A stretch of DNA of 64,000 nucleotides from Rhodanobacteraceae bacterium (GCA_030167125.1 CP126531.1:1674001-1738000), one strand, 5' to 3'. Shown: positions 46,539 through 60,217, numbered from the stretch's first letter. The notes: a model not told the origin generated them from the letters alone. Translations and numbers: made by a program.

Positions 46539-49382
46539 GTGAGTGACGGCGGCAGTTTGTTGCAGCAATTGGCGGAAACCTCCCCGTTCGGCGGGGGCAA
46601 TGCCGCCTATCTCGACCAGTTGTACGAGGACTGGCTGCGCGATCCGCAATCGGTTTCGCCCGAGTGGCGCACCTGGTTCCAGGGCCTGCGCGGTTCCGGC
46701 GACGTTTCCCACGCCGACGCGATCGCGCGCATCGTGGCCGCGCAGCAACAAGGCCGCCGCGCGCTCGTCCCGGTTCATGGGCATGCTGACGACGTGCATG
46801 CCCGCAAGCAGGCCGGCGTGCTGCGTTTCCTGACGGCGTATCGTTCGCGCGGCCACCTCGCCGCCGACCTCGATCCGCTGGCGATCGCGCCCAAGCGCCC
46901 CGCGCCAGACCTCGACCTCGCCTTCCACGGCCTGTCCGACGCCGACCTCGACACCGAATTCGATTGCGGCACCTTCGCCGGCGGCGGCCAGCGCATGAAG
47001 TTGCGCGAGCTGCGCGATCGCCTGCAGCGCACCTACGTCGCCACGATCGGCGCCGAGTTCATGCATATCAGCGACCACAACCAGCGTCGCTGGATCTACG
47101 ACCGGTTGGAAAAAGCCAGCGGCGACTCAGGCCTCGACGACGCCACGCGCAAGCGCGTGCTGTCGAAGCTGACCGCGGCCGACGGTCTCGAGCGTTACCT
47201 GCACACCAAATACGTCGGCCAGAAGCGCTTCTCGCTGGAAGGCGGCGATTCGCTGATCCCGCTGCTGGACGATTTGATCCGCCGCGCGGCCGGCGACGAC
47301 GTGCACGAACTGGTGATCGGCATGGCGCACCGCGGCCGCCTCAACGTGCTGGTCAACATCCTCGGCAAGCCGCCGCAACAACTGTTCGCCGAATTCGAAG
47401 GCAAGCACGACGGCCCGGACGACCCCGCGCATTCGGGCGACGTGAAATACCACATGGGTTTCTCGGCCGACATCGCAGCGCCCGCGGCCAACATCCACGT
47501 CGCGTTGGCGTTCAATCCCTCGCACCTCGAAATCGTCAACCCGGTGGTGTCGGGTTCGGTGCGCGCGCGCCAGATCCGCGCGCACGACGGCGTGCGCGAA
47601 CACGTGTTGCCGGTGTTGATCCACGGCGACGCCGCGCTCTCGGGCCAGGGCGTGAACATGGAACTGTTCAACATGTCGCAGACGCGCGGCTTCGGCGTCG
47701 GCGGCACCGTGCACATCGTGGTCAACAACCAGATCGGTTTCACCACCGATGCCGACGACAGCCGCAGCACGCTGTATTGCACCGATGTCGCCAAGATGGT
47801 CAACGCGCCGGTGCTGCACGTGAACGGCGACGACCCCGAAGCCGTGCTGCAATGCGTGCGCCTCGCCTTCGATTTCCGCCAGCAGTTCCACAAGGACGTG
47901 GTGGTCGACCTGGTCTGCTATCGCCGCCACGGCCACAACGAGGCGGACGAGCCGTCGGCCACGCAGCCGATCATGTACGACGTGATCAAGAAGCTGCCGC
48001 CGACGCGTGAGCTCTATGCAGGGACGCTCGTCAAACGCGGCCTCATCGCCGATGGCGACTCGCAGAAATTTTTCGACGCCTACCGCGACCAGCTCGACGC
48101 CGGCAAGCCGGTCACCGAACTGGCGCCGCCCGGTTCGCAGAAATTCATAGTGGATTGGTCGCGTTTCGCGAAAGGCGATCTTGCGCAGCCCGTCGAGACG
48201 GGCGTCAAGCGCAAGACGCTGGACGAACTCGCGGCGAAGATCCTGACCTGGCCCGAAGGCATGGTGCTGCAGTCGCGCGTCGGCAAAATCTACGCCGACC
48301 GCCGCAAGATGGCCGAGGGCGAACTGCCGCTGGACTGGGGCTACGCCGAGAACATGGCCTACGCGACGCTGGTCGCCGAAGGCAACGCGCTGCGCCTGGT
48401 CGGCCAGGATTCCGGGCGCGGCACGTTCTTCCATCGCCATGCCGAGTTGCACGACCAGAAGACCGGCAACATCTACACCCCGCTCGCGCACGTGCGCGAA
48501 GGTACGTCCGTCGAGGTCATCGACTCGCTGCTGTCCGAAGAAGCGGTGATGGCCTACGAATACGGTTTCGCCACCGCCGATCCGGACACGCTGGTGCTGT
48601 GGGAAGCGCAGTTCGGCGATTTCGCCAACGGCGCGCAGGTCGTGGTCGACCAGTTCATCTCGTCGGGCGAAGCCAAGTGGAACCGCCTGTGCGGACTGGT
48701 GCTGCTGCTGCCGCACGGCTACGAAGGCCAGGGTCCGGAGCATTCCTCCGCGCGACTCGAGCGCTACCTGCAGCTGTGCGCGCTGGACAACATGCAGGTG
48801 TGCGTGCCGACCACGCCCGCGCAGATGTTCCACATGCTGCGCCGGCAGATGCTGCGCGATTGCCGCAAGCCGCTGGTGGTGATGACGCCGAAATCGCTGC
48901 TGCGCCACAAGCTGGCGGTGTCTTCACTGGATGATTTGTCGAACGGACACTTCCACCTGGTGATTCCCGACCAGCGCATCAAGAACGACAAGAAGGTCAA
49001 GCGCGTGGTGCTGTGCTCGGGCAAGGTCTATTACGACCTGTTCGAGGAAGCCGAAAAGCAGAAGATCGACGACGTCGCGATCGTGCGGGTCGAGCAGTTG
49101 TATCCGTTCCCGCGCATCGAGGTGAATGCGGAACTCGACAAGTACGCGGCCGCCAGGGAAATGATCTGGTGCCAGGAAGAGCCGCAGAACCAGGGCGCGT
49201 GGTTCCAGATCCGGCATCACCTGCAAGCCTGCGCGGACGGCCACCACAGCCTGCACTACGCGGGCCGCGTGCGTTCGCCGGCGCCGGCCTGCGGCCACTT
49301 CAACACCCACGTCGCCGAACAGCACGCGCTGGTGCAGCAGGCGCTGGTCGAGCCGGTCGGCGACGATCATTCGCTGGAATAA
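46539..49382 (+). CDS. sucA: 2-oxoglutarate dehydrogenase E1 component
   Basis: Thiamine-diphosphate decarboxylase of the TCA-cycle complex. About 947 residues from the GTG at 46539; the frame is open to a TTG at 46494 (962 residues), and that codon lies only 20 bases behind the -10 box. Signatures are GGNAAYLDQLYEDWLRDPQS, VIGMAHRGRLNVLVNILGK, GDAALSGQGVNMELFNMSQT and RGTFFHRHAELHDQKTG. Normal gene order sucA-sucB-lpdA follows. Confidence 0.96.
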   Translation: MSDGGSLLQQLAETSPFGGGNAAYLDQLYEDWLRDPQSVSPEWRTWFQGLRGSGDVSHADAIARIVAAQQQGRRALVPVHGHADDVHARKQAGVLRFLTAYRSRGHLAADLDPLAIAPKRPAPDLDLAFHGLSDADLDTEFDCGTFAGGGQRMKLRELRDRLQRTYVATIGAEFMHISDHNQRRWIYDRLEKASGDSGLDDATRKRVLSKLTAADGLERYLHTKYVGQKRFSLEGGDSLIPLLDDLIRRAAGDDVHELVIGMAHRGRLNVLVNILGKPPQQLFAEFEGKHDGPDDPAHSGDVKYHMGFSADIAAPAANIHVALAFNPSHLEIVNPVVSGSVRARQIRAHDGVREHVLPVLIHGDAALSGQGVNMELFNMSQTRGFGVGGTVHIVVNNQIGFTTDADDSRSTLYCTDVAKMVNAPVLHVNGDDPEAVLQCVRLAFDFRQQFHKDVVVDLVCYRRHGHNEADEPSATQPIMYDVIKKLPPTRELYAGTLVKRGLIADGDSQKFFDAYRDQLDAGKPVTELAPPGSQKFIVDWSRFAKGDLAQPVETGVKRKTLDELAAKILTWPEGMVLQSRVGKIYADRRKMAEGELPLDWGYAENMAYATLVAEGNALRLVGQDSGRGTFFHRHAELHDQKTGNIYTPLAHVREGTSVEVIDSLLSEEAVMAYEYGFATADPDTLVLWEAQFGDFANGAQVVVDQFISSGEAKWNRLCGLVLLLPHGYEGQGPEHSSARLERYLQLCALDNMQVCVPTTPAQMFHMLRRQMLRDCRKPLVVMTPKSLLRHKLAVSSLDDLSNGHFHLVIPDQRIKNDKKVKRVVLCSGKVYYDLFEEAEKQKIDDVAIVRVEQLYPFPRIEVNAELDKYAAAREMIWCQEEPQNQGAWFQIRHHLQACADGHHSLHYAGRVRSPAPACGHFNTHVAEQHALVQQALVEPVGDDHSLE

Positions 49383-49391
49383 AAAACTTCA

Positions 49392-49492
49392 CCGTTCGCC
49401 CTGAGCGTAGGCGCGAAGCGCCGGAGTCGAAGGGCATCGCAATGTGCTTCGACTTCGCTTGCCACGCAAGCTACGCTCAGCACGAACGGCTC
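49392..49492. repeat. Inverted pair of the CCGTTCG...TCGAAG repeat between sucA and sucB
   Basis: Left arm starts CCGTTCGCCCTGAGCGTAGG (49392) and ends near 49435. The right arm begins near 49447 (CTTCGACTTCGC) and ends GCACGAACGG near 49489. The arms are inverted, so the spacer transcript can fold. Other copies are at 28777-28817 and 63014-63152. Confidence 0.8.
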
Positions 49493-49529
49493 CAGTCTCA
49501 AGAGCTACTCGACTCACCAAGGACAACCC

Positions 49530-52383
<2,854 letters not shown>

Positions 52384-52478
52384 CGACAGGATGTCGTCAT
52401 CTGCTGCACATCAAATGCCTGGTTTCCCGTGTTCCGCATGTGCGGGAGGCGCGACAAGACGAAGTCCAGTTTTTGCTT

Positions 52479-52568
52479 GTCATCCCGGCGAAAGCCGGGA
52501 TCCATTTGCTCCTGAATGAAATCTCCCGGGCAGATCAACTTGGATTCCGGCTTTCGCCGGAATGACGG
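52479..52568. repeat. 90-bp palindromic dispersed repeat, 5' of the GIY-YIG gene
   Basis: Outer arms GTCATCCCGGCGAAAGCCGG (52479-) and, inverted, the 28-bp unit at 52541-52568 (TGGATTCCGGCTTTCGCCGG + AATGACGG). It is the same family as 23993-24092. The 28-bp right arm recurs exactly at 52873-52900. Confidence 0.85.
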
Positions 52569-52576
52569 AGACAGGG

Positions 52577-52897
52577 ATGTTCGAACGTCACCCATGTGTC
52601 TATATCCTCGCGAGCAGGGAGCGCGGCACGCTCTACGTCGGTGTACCCTCGGATCTGATCAAACGCATCTGGGAACACAAGAGCGATCTCGTTGAAGGGT
52701 TCACCAAGAAATATCGTGTCCACCATTTGGTTTGGTACGAACAGCATCAAACCATGGCAGCTGCGATTGCGCGCGAAAAGGCCATCAAGGAATGGAAGCG
52801 ATCATGGAAGATCGAATTGATCGAGACTACCAATCCGCATTGGCGTGATCTCCATCCGGACATCACTGAAAATGGATTCCGGCTTTCGCCGGAATGA
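52577..52897 (+). CDS. GIY-YIG domain nuclease-like protein
   Basis: 106 residues from the ATG at 52577, with GGAG 7 bases upstream; an ATG at 52562 inside the repeat would add 5 residues. The fold is clear: HPCVYILASRERGTLYVGVP (the GIY and YIG elements as VYI and YVG), Arg in DLIKRIWEHKSD, Glu in AREKAIKEWKRSWKIELIE and Asn in ETTNPHW. It resembles stand-alone UvrC-like GIY-YIG proteins of unknown role. The last nine residues (NGFRLSPE) and the TGA come from the downstream 28-bp repeat. Confidence 0.85.
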   Translation: MFERHPCVYILASRERGTLYVGVPSDLIKRIWEHKSDLVEGFTKKYRVHHLVWYEQHQTMAAAIAREKAIKEWKRSWKIELIETTNPHWRDLHPDITENGFRLSPE

Positions 52898-52900
52898 CGG
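52873..52900. repeat. 28-bp repeat unit overlapping the 3' end of the GIY-YIG gene
   Basis: Identical to 52541-52568, same orientation, 332 bp further on. It contains the stop codon (TGA 52895-52897) and lies 7 bp before the start of the acuI-like gene. Confidence 0.9.
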
Positions 52901-52906
52901 CAAAAC

Positions 52907-53923
<1,017 letters not shown>

Positions 53924-54071
53924 CTTTCCGATGCGCCGCCAAGGCGCTGAAATCGCGAAAATTATTCCCGCTTCGTCGTGACATTTCGTGACGAAGCATC
54001 CATCGCTGCGAGCATGGCACTTCAGGTTCCGGTTCCCTACAATGTGCGCTACCGTCGTGGGGGAGTCTTGC

Positions 54072-54437
54072 ATGGCACGCATCCTGATCGTCGACGATTC
54101 GCCGTCGCAACTGGAAGGCCTGAAACGGCTGGTCGAGAAGCTGGGGCACCAGACGCTCACCGCCACCGACGGGGCGGCCGGCGTGGAAGCGGCCAAGCGC
54201 GACAAACCCGACTTGGTGCTGATGGATGTCGTGATGCCCAACCTCAACGGTTTCCAGGCCACGCGCGCGATCTCGAAAGATCCCGGCACCGCGCACATTC
54301 CGGTGATCCTGGTCACCACCAAGGATCAGGAAACCGACAAGGTGTGGGGCATGCGCCAGGGCGCCAAGGCCTACGTCACCAAGCCCGTCAACGAAGCGGA
54401 ACTGACCAGGACGCTGGGCGAATATTTGGGAAAGTAG
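54072..54437 (+). CDS. Single-domain response regulator (PilH-like)
   Basis: 121 residues from MARILIVDDSPSQLEGLKRL. The receiver carries the acidic pair in VDD, the phospho-acceptor Asp in PDLVLMDVVMPNLNGFQATR, and Thr/Lys in ILVTTKDQETDKVWG and AYVTKPVNEAE. It has no output domain. The sequence best fits the PilG/PilH type that controls type IV pili, but no pil genes are near, so the role is inferred only. Confidence 0.88.
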   Translation: MARILIVDDSPSQLEGLKRLVEKLGHQTLTATDGAAGVEAAKRDKPDLVLMDVVMPNLNGFQATRAISKDPGTAHIPVILVTTKDQETDKVWGMRQGAKAYVTKPVNEAELTRTLGEYLGK

Positions 54438-54443
54438 GCGAAC

Positions 54444-55364
54444 CTACGCGCGCGGATCGAATCCTTCGAACGCCTTTTCGAACGCCGTGTAGGCCGCCTT
54501 GGCCTTGTCGCTGTCGGCCGGCGGAATCTGGATCGACAGCGTGACGATCTGGTCGCCCGGCATCCGCCCCGGCATGCCGCGGCCCTTCAAGCGCAACTTG
54601 CGGCCGCTGCGTGAACCCGCTGGAATCTTCAGCTCCACGCTGCCGCCCAGCGTCGGCACCGGAACCTTCGCGCCCAGCGCGGCTTCCCATGGCGACACCG
54701 GCACCTCGACCTCGATGTCGTGCCCGTGCAACTTGAATTGCGGATCCTCGCGCACCTGCACTTCCATCAGCAGGTCGCCCGCGGGCGCGCCGTTGTAACC
54801 GGGCTCGCCCTGCCCCGCCAGGCGAATCACCTTGCCCGGCAGGATGCCGGCCGGAATGTTCACTTCCAGCGTGCGCTCACCGGTCGCATCGCGCAGACCC
54901 AGGCGCTGCTTGCCCCCGGAATACGCGGTGCGCAAGTCGATTTCGACGCCCGCGCGCACATCCTGTCCGCGCATCGGACCACGCTGCGCGCGCGGACCCG
55001 CGCCAGCGCCGCGTCCGCCGAACAAGGATTCGAAGAAGTCGCTGAAGCCACCGGCATCGCCACCGCCGCCGAAGTCGCGGAACTCGAAACCGCCCGGCGC
55101 CTGCTGCTGCCAGCCCGGCGGCGGCCGGAAGCTGTCGCCCGCGCGATAGCCGCCCGCGCGCAGGTTGTCGTAGGCCGCACGCTTCTGCTTGTCGTGCAGC
55201 ACCTCGTAGGCCTCGCTGATGGCCTTGAACTTGTCCTCGGCGCCGGCTTCCTTGTTTTTGTCCGGGTGGTATTTGCGCGCGAGCTTGCGGTACGCCGCCT
55301 TGATCTCGTCGTCGCTGGCGCCTTGCTTCACGCCGAGGGTCTTGTAGTAGTCCTGGAACTCCAT
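54444..55364 (-). CDS. cbpA: DnaJ C-terminal-domain co-chaperone, CbpA type
   Basis: 306 residues from [20 protein letters not shown]; the frame upstream is not conserved. J-domain with [20 protein letters not shown] (HPD motif), a Gly/Phe-rich linker ([20 protein letters not shown]) and two C-terminal substrate domains. The zinc-finger cluster of DnaJ is absent, as in CbpA. It lies 103 bp upstream of an hsp20 gene in the same direction, which suits a heat-shock group. Confidence 0.93.
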   Translation of the reverse strand: MEFQDYYKTLGVKQGASDDEIKAAYRKLARKYHPDKNKEAGAEDKFKAISEAYEVLHDKQKRAAYDNLRAGGYRAGDSFRPPPGWQQQAPGGFEFRDFGGGGDAGGFSDFFESLFGGRGAGAGPRAQRGPMRGQDVRAGVEIDLRTAYSGGKQRLGLRDATGERTLEVNIPAGILPGKVIRLAGQGEPGYNGAPAGDLLMEVQVREDPQFKLHGHDIEVEVPVSPWEAALGAKVPVPTLGGSVELKIPAGSRSGRKLRLKGRGMPGRMPGDQIVTLSIQIPPADSDKAKAAYTAFEKAFEGFDPRA

Positions 55365-55466
55365 CCATACCCCCCAAACAGTCGACACGAAAACCCGCGG
55401 CGGATTGCTCCGCCGCGAGTTCCGATTATGGCGCAACGGCGCGCTATTTCGCGCGCCGCCCGGCAG

Positions 55467-55916
55467 TTACGCGACTTCGATGTCGATCTTGCGCGGCGTG
55501 GTTTCGGGCCGCTTCGGGATCTCGATTTCCAGCACGCCGTGCTTGCCGGTGGCGCGGATGCCATCCGGATTCGCGCTGTCGGGCAGCGCGAAGCGGCGAT
55601 GGAAAATGCCGTGCGCGCGTTCGACGCGGGTGTACTTGCCGTCTTCGGTCTTGTGCTCGGTCTTGCGCTCGCCACGGATCGACAGGACGCCCTTGTCCAT
55701 GTTGATCTCGATGGCTTTCGGATCGACGCCAGGAATATCGGCTTCGATCACGAAGCGCTTGTCTTCCTCGCGGATGTCCACGCGCGGCGCCCACTCGCTG
55801 GTCACCACGTTGGACTGGTCAGAAGATTCCAGCTCGAACAGGTGGTTGAACGCGTCGGCGAACTCGCGGGGAAAGCGGCCGGAAACCGGCCAGTAGGTTG
55901 AACGCTGTATAGCCAT
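55467..55916 (-). CDS. Small heat-shock protein Hsp20
   Basis: 149 residues from MAIQRSTYWPVSGRFPREFA. The alpha-crystallin domain runs from about 45 to 140 (PRVDIREEDKRFVIEADIPG, ERAHGIFHRRFALPDSANPD, KHGVLEIEIPKRPETTPRKI). The A-x-x-x-n-GVL motif is present as GVLEIEIPK. It binds unfolded proteins in the cytoplasm. The cbpA-like gene follows downstream on the same strand. Confidence 0.95.
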   Translation of the reverse strand: MAIQRSTYWPVSGRFPREFADAFNHLFELESSDQSNVVTSEWAPRVDIREEDKRFVIEADIPGVDPKAIEINMDKGVLSIRGERKTEHKTEDGKYTRVERAHGIFHRRFALPDSANPDGIRATGKHGVLEIEIPKRPETTPRKIDIEVA

Positions 55917-56047
55917 GGCAGACTCCTCCAGATTGGTTTGGCCGCAATGGGCCACTCGTCCCGAGGTATGGGCCGCCGAGGCGCTTTCAAGTCCCGCCGC
56001 CGGCGCGCTGGAGTACGATGGCGGGATCATTCAACCCGGAAACAGCC

Positions 56048-56524
56048 ATGACCATCCAAGCCGGCGACCGCCTGCCAGAAGCCTCCTTCGCCGTACTGCG
56101 CGACGGCGTCCAGCAACTCACCACCGGCGACGTGTTCAAGGGCAGGAAGGTGGTGCTGTTCGCGGTGCCCGGCGCGTTCACGCCCACCTGCTCGGAACGC
56201 CACCTGCCCGGCTACATCGCGCACTACGAAGACTTCAGGAAACGTGGCATCGACGTCGCCTGCATGGCCGTCAACGACGCCTTCGTGATGAAAGCCTGGG
56301 CCGAACACCGCAACGTGCCGGACGGCATGCTGATGCTGGCCGACGGCAACGGCGACTTCGCCAAGGCGCTGGGGCTGCAGTCCGACTCCAGCAAGTACGG
56401 CATGGGTATGCGCTCTAAGCGCTTCGCACTGTACGCCGACGACGGCGTGGTGAAGGTGCTGCACGTCGAAGCGCCGGGCGAGTTTCGGGTGTCGAGTGCG
56501 GAGGCGATGCTGGCGGCAATTTGA
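56048..56524 (+). CDS. Peroxiredoxin, Prx5 family
   Basis: 158 residues from MTIQAGDRLPEASFAVLRDG; the upstream ATG (10 codons earlier) lacks family sequence. The peroxidatic Cys lies in PGAFTPTCSERHLPGYIAHY. The C-terminal half includes LMLADGNGDFAKALGLQSDS and MGMRSKRFALYADDGVVKVL. Reduces hydrogen peroxide and organic hydroperoxides, most often with glutathione-glutaredoxin in this group. Confidence 0.95.
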   Translation: MTIQAGDRLPEASFAVLRDGVQQLTTGDVFKGRKVVLFAVPGAFTPTCSERHLPGYIAHYEDFRKRGIDVACMAVNDAFVMKAWAEHRNVPDGMLMLADGNGDFAKALGLQSDSSKYGMGMRSKRFALYADDGVVKVLHVEAPGEFRVSSAEAMLAAI

Positions 56525-56644
56525 TTTGCCCCCCTAGATAAGGTGAAGTCCGGAGCGCATCTCCTGGCCCCATCACGCCGAGCCCTCACCAAGGCTACTT
56601 GCTAGCTGATGGTCTTACCGCCTATTGAATGAAGTTAGATGCAT

Positions 56645-57436
56645 CTACTTTTTCTGCTTTACCGAAGGAATGTTCTTACTTTTGTCGGATGGTGAACTTA
56701 TGAAAGTTAGAGATTTGGGACCGGCCACCCTAAAGACTCGTCCTTTGCTTAAATCATTCATAGCTATCAATAGCTGGTCGCCAACAACGCCCACCAAGTG
56801 CCATCGACAGCTGTTATCCTGGATACAGACTTCCTCACTCTGCGAAGAAATTTTGACTATTTCAAGATCAGCACGGCCTCGACCTAAATATATAGGAGCA
56901 TTTATCAAGCAAAATATAACAATGAAATTGATGAAGTCCGCCCAAAGGCTATGCTCTATCGTTTTGCCAAATGATATATATGCTAGAATTTCACCTATAG
57001 AGACACCTATGAGAATCGCGAAGCTCAAAGCCGACAATATTAAAAAAATGCTTCTATGATCGTGATTTATCCAGAGTCCTGAGATCTGTGATAACACATA
57101 AAAAAGTCCAGCCAGAAGAAGGAAAACCAACTGCCAAAAAATAAATGATCTAATTGAGCCAGAACCTCTTAGAAGAGTCGCAACAGAAACTGAAAAAGAG
57201 AGAAAGGAGAAGAAAATAAAATTTTCACCCGCGTGCATCACTTGTGATGCTGTTAGCAGCTCCACTGCCCAACTAGCACCGATTTCGGTGTAGTAAGCCT
57301 TGGACTCGTACCATCCGATCATATATGCAAGCGCGGTAAACCCTACTATCACGCCCGCAATGCGAGGGAATACGCCAAAAATCTTTCCTATTCCCTCAAT
57401 GACTTTTTGCCCATCAGGCTTTTGTAACTGACCCAT
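56645..57436 (-). CDS. AT-rich orphan membrane protein
   Basis: 263 residues from the second of two close ATGs (57434-57436); GGAG lies 8 bases before it but only 2 before the first. Four to six hydrophobic helices (VFPRIAGVIVGFTALAYMIG, FIFFSFLSFSVSVATLLR, FIFWQLVFLLLAGLFYVLS, IFLILSALSFAILIGVSIGE) are followed by a C-terminal soluble part about 80 residues long with two Cys (EEVCIQDNSCRWHLVGVVG). No family recognised. Codon use and base composition are far more AT-rich than every neighbour. A plus-strand ORF over the same DNA is a shadow. Confidence 0.72.
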   Translation of the reverse strand: MGQLQKPDGQKVIEGIGKIFGVFPRIAGVIVGFTALAYMIGWYESKAYYTEIGASWAVELLTASQVMHAGENFIFFSFLSFSVSVATLLRGSGSIRSFIFWQLVFLLLAGLFYVLSQISGLWINHDHRSIFLILSALSFAILIGVSIGEILAYISFGKTIEHSLWADFINFIVIFCLINAPIYLGRGRADLEIVKISSQSEEVCIQDNSCRWHLVGVVGDQLLIAMNDLSKGRVFRVAGPKSLTFISSPSDKSKNIPSVKQKK

Positions 57437-57492
57437 TGCCATTGCTCCATTAAAAATTTAGCGCCTGGGTTGAGAGAGCCTCGATCGTGAAA

Positions 57493-57520
57493 CCCAACGC
57501 TTTGACATGGAAGCGTTGGG
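57493..57520 (-). terminator. Probable terminator of gyrA
   Basis: 10-bp stem with an 8-base loop (arms CCCAACGCTT and AAGCGTTGGG on the plus strand), beginning 20 bp after the gyrA stop on the minus strand and followed there by three T. Moderate strength. Confidence 0.6.
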
Positions 57521-57539
57521 GTTCGTTTCTGACCATGAG

Positions 57540-60134
57540 CTAGGTTGGATCGCTGATGAGGGCGGCTGCGCCGCTGTTTCCATTTGTTGACGCTTCGTCA
57601 TCCTCGCTCTCGATCTTCACCACGCCGACGAGCTTTTCGTCATCGGGCAGGCGGATCAGGGTGACGCCCTGGGTGTTGCGGCCGACCTGCGAGATTTCGG
57701 CGACGCGGGTGCGCACCAGCGTGCCCTTGTCGGAGATCAGCATCAGTTCGTGGCGCGCGTCGGTGGCGACGGCGGCGACCAGTGCGCCATTGCGTTCGGA
57801 ACACTGGATCGCGATCACGCCCTGCGAACCGCGGCCTTTGCGCGGGAAGTCGGCGAGCGGTGTGCGCTTGCCGTAGCCGCGTTCGGTGGCGGTGAGCACG
57901 TCGGCGCCCGCGGAATTTCCGTTGGCCACCAGCATCGACACCACCTGCGCGCCGTCGGTCAGGCGCATGCCGCGCACGCCGTACGCGGTGCGGCCCATCG
58001 GGCGCACTTCGCTGCCGGCGAAACGCGCGGCCTTGCCGTTGGACGCGAACAGCAGCACGTCGCAGTTGCCGTCGGTCAGTTCGGCCTCGACCAATCCGTC
58101 GCCTTCGTCCAGCCCGATCGCGAGCTTGCCTTTCTGCAACTGGAATTCGAATTCCTTCAGCGGCGTCTTCTTGACCGTGCCATTGCGGGTCGCGAAGAAC
58201 ACGAAACGATCGTCGGCGTACTCGCGCACCGGCAACACCGCCTGCACCTTCTCGCCTTCGCCCAGCGGCAACAGGTTGACGATGGGGCGGCCGCGCGCGC
58301 CGGGGCCGGCTTCGGGGATGCGATAGACATCCAGCCAGTACACGCGCCCGTTGCTGGTGAAAGTGAGCAGCGTGTCGTGGGTGTTGACGATCCACAGTTT
58401 CTCGACGAAGTCCTCGTCCTTCATCGTGGTCGCCGAACGGCCCTTGCCGCCGCGCTTCTGCGCACGGTAGATGTCCAGCGGCTGGCGCTTCACGTAGCCC
58501 GCGTGCGACAAGGTGACCACCACGTCTTCCTGCGCGATCAGGTCCAGCGTTTCCAGGTCTTCCTGGGTGTGCAGGATTTCGGTGCGGCGCGCGTCGCCGT
58601 AGAGTTCGCGCATCTCGATCAGTTCGCCACGGATCACCGCCATCAGCTTGTCGGGATCCTCCAGGATCGCGATCAGGCCGCGGATGGTTTCCAGCAACTG
58701 CTTGTATTCATCGGTGAGCTTGTCCTGCTCCAGCCCGGTCAGGCGGTGCAGGCGCATCTCGAGAATCTCCTTGGCCTGGATTTCCGAAAGCTGGTAGCCG
58801 TCTTCCTTCAGGCCCGCGCGCGGATCGAGGTCCTCCGGCCGCGAGGCGGTGTCGCCGGCCGCCTGCAGCAGTGCACGCACCATGCCCGGTTCCCACTTGC
58901 GCGCCAGCATGCGCTCGCGCGCGACCTGCGGCGATTCCGAGGTCTTGATCAGCTCGATCATTGCGTCGATGTTCGCCAGCGCGACCGTCAGGCCTTCCAG
59001 TACGTGCGCGCGTGCACGCGCCTTGCGCAAATCGAAAATGGTGCGGCGGGTGACGACTTCGCGCCGGTGGCGGATGAAATGCTCGAGGATTTCCTTGAGG
59101 TTCAACAGCCGCGGCTGGCCATCGACCAGCGCCACCATGTTGATGCCGAAGGTGACCTGCAGTTGCGTCTGCTGGAACAGGTTGTTCAACACCACGTCGG
59201 CCGCGGCATCGCGGCGCACCTCGATCACCACGCGCATGCCGTCCTTGTCGGATTCGTCGCGCAGGCCGCTGATGCCCTCGACCTTCTTTTCCTTGACCAG
59301 CTCGGCGATCTTCTCGATCAGCTTGGCCTTGTTCACCTGGTACGGCAGTTCGGTGGCGATGATCGCCTCGTGGCCGTGCTCGTTGGTTTCGATCTCGGTC
59401 TTGGCGCGCACCAGCACGCGGCCGCGGCCGCTGCGGTACGCCTGCACGATGCCGGCCGCGCCGTTGATGATGCCCGCGGTCGGGAAATCCGGGCCGGGCA
59501 CGCGCTGCATCAGGTCGTCGATGGAGAGGTCGGGATTGTCGATCAACGCGATGGTCGCGTCGATCACTTCGCCCATGTTGTGCGGCGGCACGTTGGTGGC
59601 CATGCCCACCGCGATGCCGGCCGAACCGTTCACCAGCAGGTTCGGCACGCGCGTCGGCAGGACCAGCGGTTCCTGTTCGCTCTCGTCGTAGTTCGGACCG
59701 AAGTCGACGGTTTCCTTGTCGATGTCGGCCAGGAGATCGTGCGTGAGGCGCGCCATGCGCACTTCGGTGTAGCGCATCGCCGCAGGGCTGTCTCCGTCCA
59801 CCGAACCGAAGTTGCCCTGCCCGTCCACCAGCATGTAGCGCAGCGAGAATGGCTGCGCCATGCGCACGATCGCGTCGTACACCGACGAGTCGCCGTGCGG
59901 GTGGTATTTGCCGATCACGTCGCCGACCACGCGCGCGGATTTCTTGTATGGCTTGTTCCAGGCGTTGCCCAGTTCGTTCATCGCGAACAGCACGCGGCGA
60001 TGCACCGGCTTCAGGCCATCGCGCACGTCCGGAAGCGCGCGGCCCACGATCACGCTCATCGCGTAATCGAGGTAGCTCTGGCGCATCTCGTCTTCGATGT
60101 TGACGCGAATCACTTCACTGGCAGGCTCCGCCAT
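57540..60134 (-). CDS. gyrA: DNA gyrase subunit A
   Basis: 864 residues, slightly shorter than the E. coli 875. The winged-helix catalytic Tyr is in [10 protein letters not shown]. The quinolone-resistance region reads [20 protein letters not shown], with the Ser and Asp of susceptible enzymes at positions equal to E. coli 83 and 87. The GyrA box is [10 protein letters not shown] and six C-terminal blades follow (for example [22 protein letters not shown]). The start is [20 protein letters not shown]. It lies alone, with a -10 element TACAAT at 60212-60217 (minus strand). Confidence 0.98.
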   Translation of the reverse strand: MAEPASEVIRVNIEDEMRQSYLDYAMSVIVGRALPDVRDGLKPVHRRVLFAMNELGNAWNKPYKKSARVVGDVIGKYHPHGDSSVYDAIVRMAQPFSLRYMLVDGQGNFGSVDGDSPAAMRYTEVRMARLTHDLLADIDKETVDFGPNYDESEQEPLVLPTRVPNLLVNGSAGIAVGMATNVPPHNMGEVIDATIALIDNPDLSIDDLMQRVPGPDFPTAGIINGAAGIVQAYRSGRGRVLVRAKTEIETNEHGHEAIIATELPYQVNKAKLIEKIAELVKEKKVEGISGLRDESDKDGMRVVIEVRRDAAADVVLNNLFQQTQLQVTFGINMVALVDGQPRLLNLKEILEHFIRHRREVVTRRTIFDLRKARARAHVLEGLTVALANIDAMIELIKTSESPQVARERMLARKWEPGMVRALLQAAGDTASRPEDLDPRAGLKEDGYQLSEIQAKEILEMRLHRLTGLEQDKLTDEYKQLLETIRGLIAILEDPDKLMAVIRGELIEMRELYGDARRTEILHTQEDLETLDLIAQEDVVVTLSHAGYVKRQPLDIYRAQKRGGKGRSATTMKDEDFVEKLWIVNTHDTLLTFTSNGRVYWLDVYRIPEAGPGARGRPIVNLLPLGEGEKVQAVLPVREYADDRFVFFATRNGTVKKTPLKEFEFQLQKGKLAIGLDEGDGLVEAELTDGNCDVLLFASNGKAARFAGSEVRPMGRTAYGVRGMRLTDGAQVVSMLVANGNSAGADVLTATERGYGKRTPLADFPRKGRGSQGVIAIQCSERNGALVAAVATDARHELMLISDKGTLVRTRVAEISQVGRNTQGVTLIRLPDDEKLVGVVKIESEDDEASTNGNSGAAALISDPT

Positions 60135-60211
60135 CGGCTTTTTTCCCGAGATTGGTGAACGAAAAAGGCGCAGGTTCCGAACGCAACCCGCGCCTGGAAT
60201 TCAACCGGAAA

Positions 60212-60217
60212 ATTGTA
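60212..60217 (-). promoter_or_regulatory. -10 element of the gyrA promoter
   Basis: TACAAT on the minus strand, 78 bases before the start codon. The -35 is not clear. Confidence 0.45.

Noticed and set aside
52541..52900. Repeated 28-bp units as a possible CRISPR array
   Set aside because: Only two copies, 304 bp apart with a gene between them, and the unit belongs to a dispersed palindromic family.
56625..57059. 144-codon plus-strand ORF in the AT-rich island
   Set aside because: The minus-strand frame over the same DNA has membrane helices and a Shine-Dalgarno; the plus frame has neither domain nor ribosome site.
59848..59910. Quinolone-resistance change in GyrA
   Set aside because: The region reads [12 protein letters not shown]; the Ser and Asp that matter are the susceptible residues.
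57750..60158. 802-codon open frame on the plus strand
   Set aside because: Antisense to gyrA, which is complete and fully convincing.
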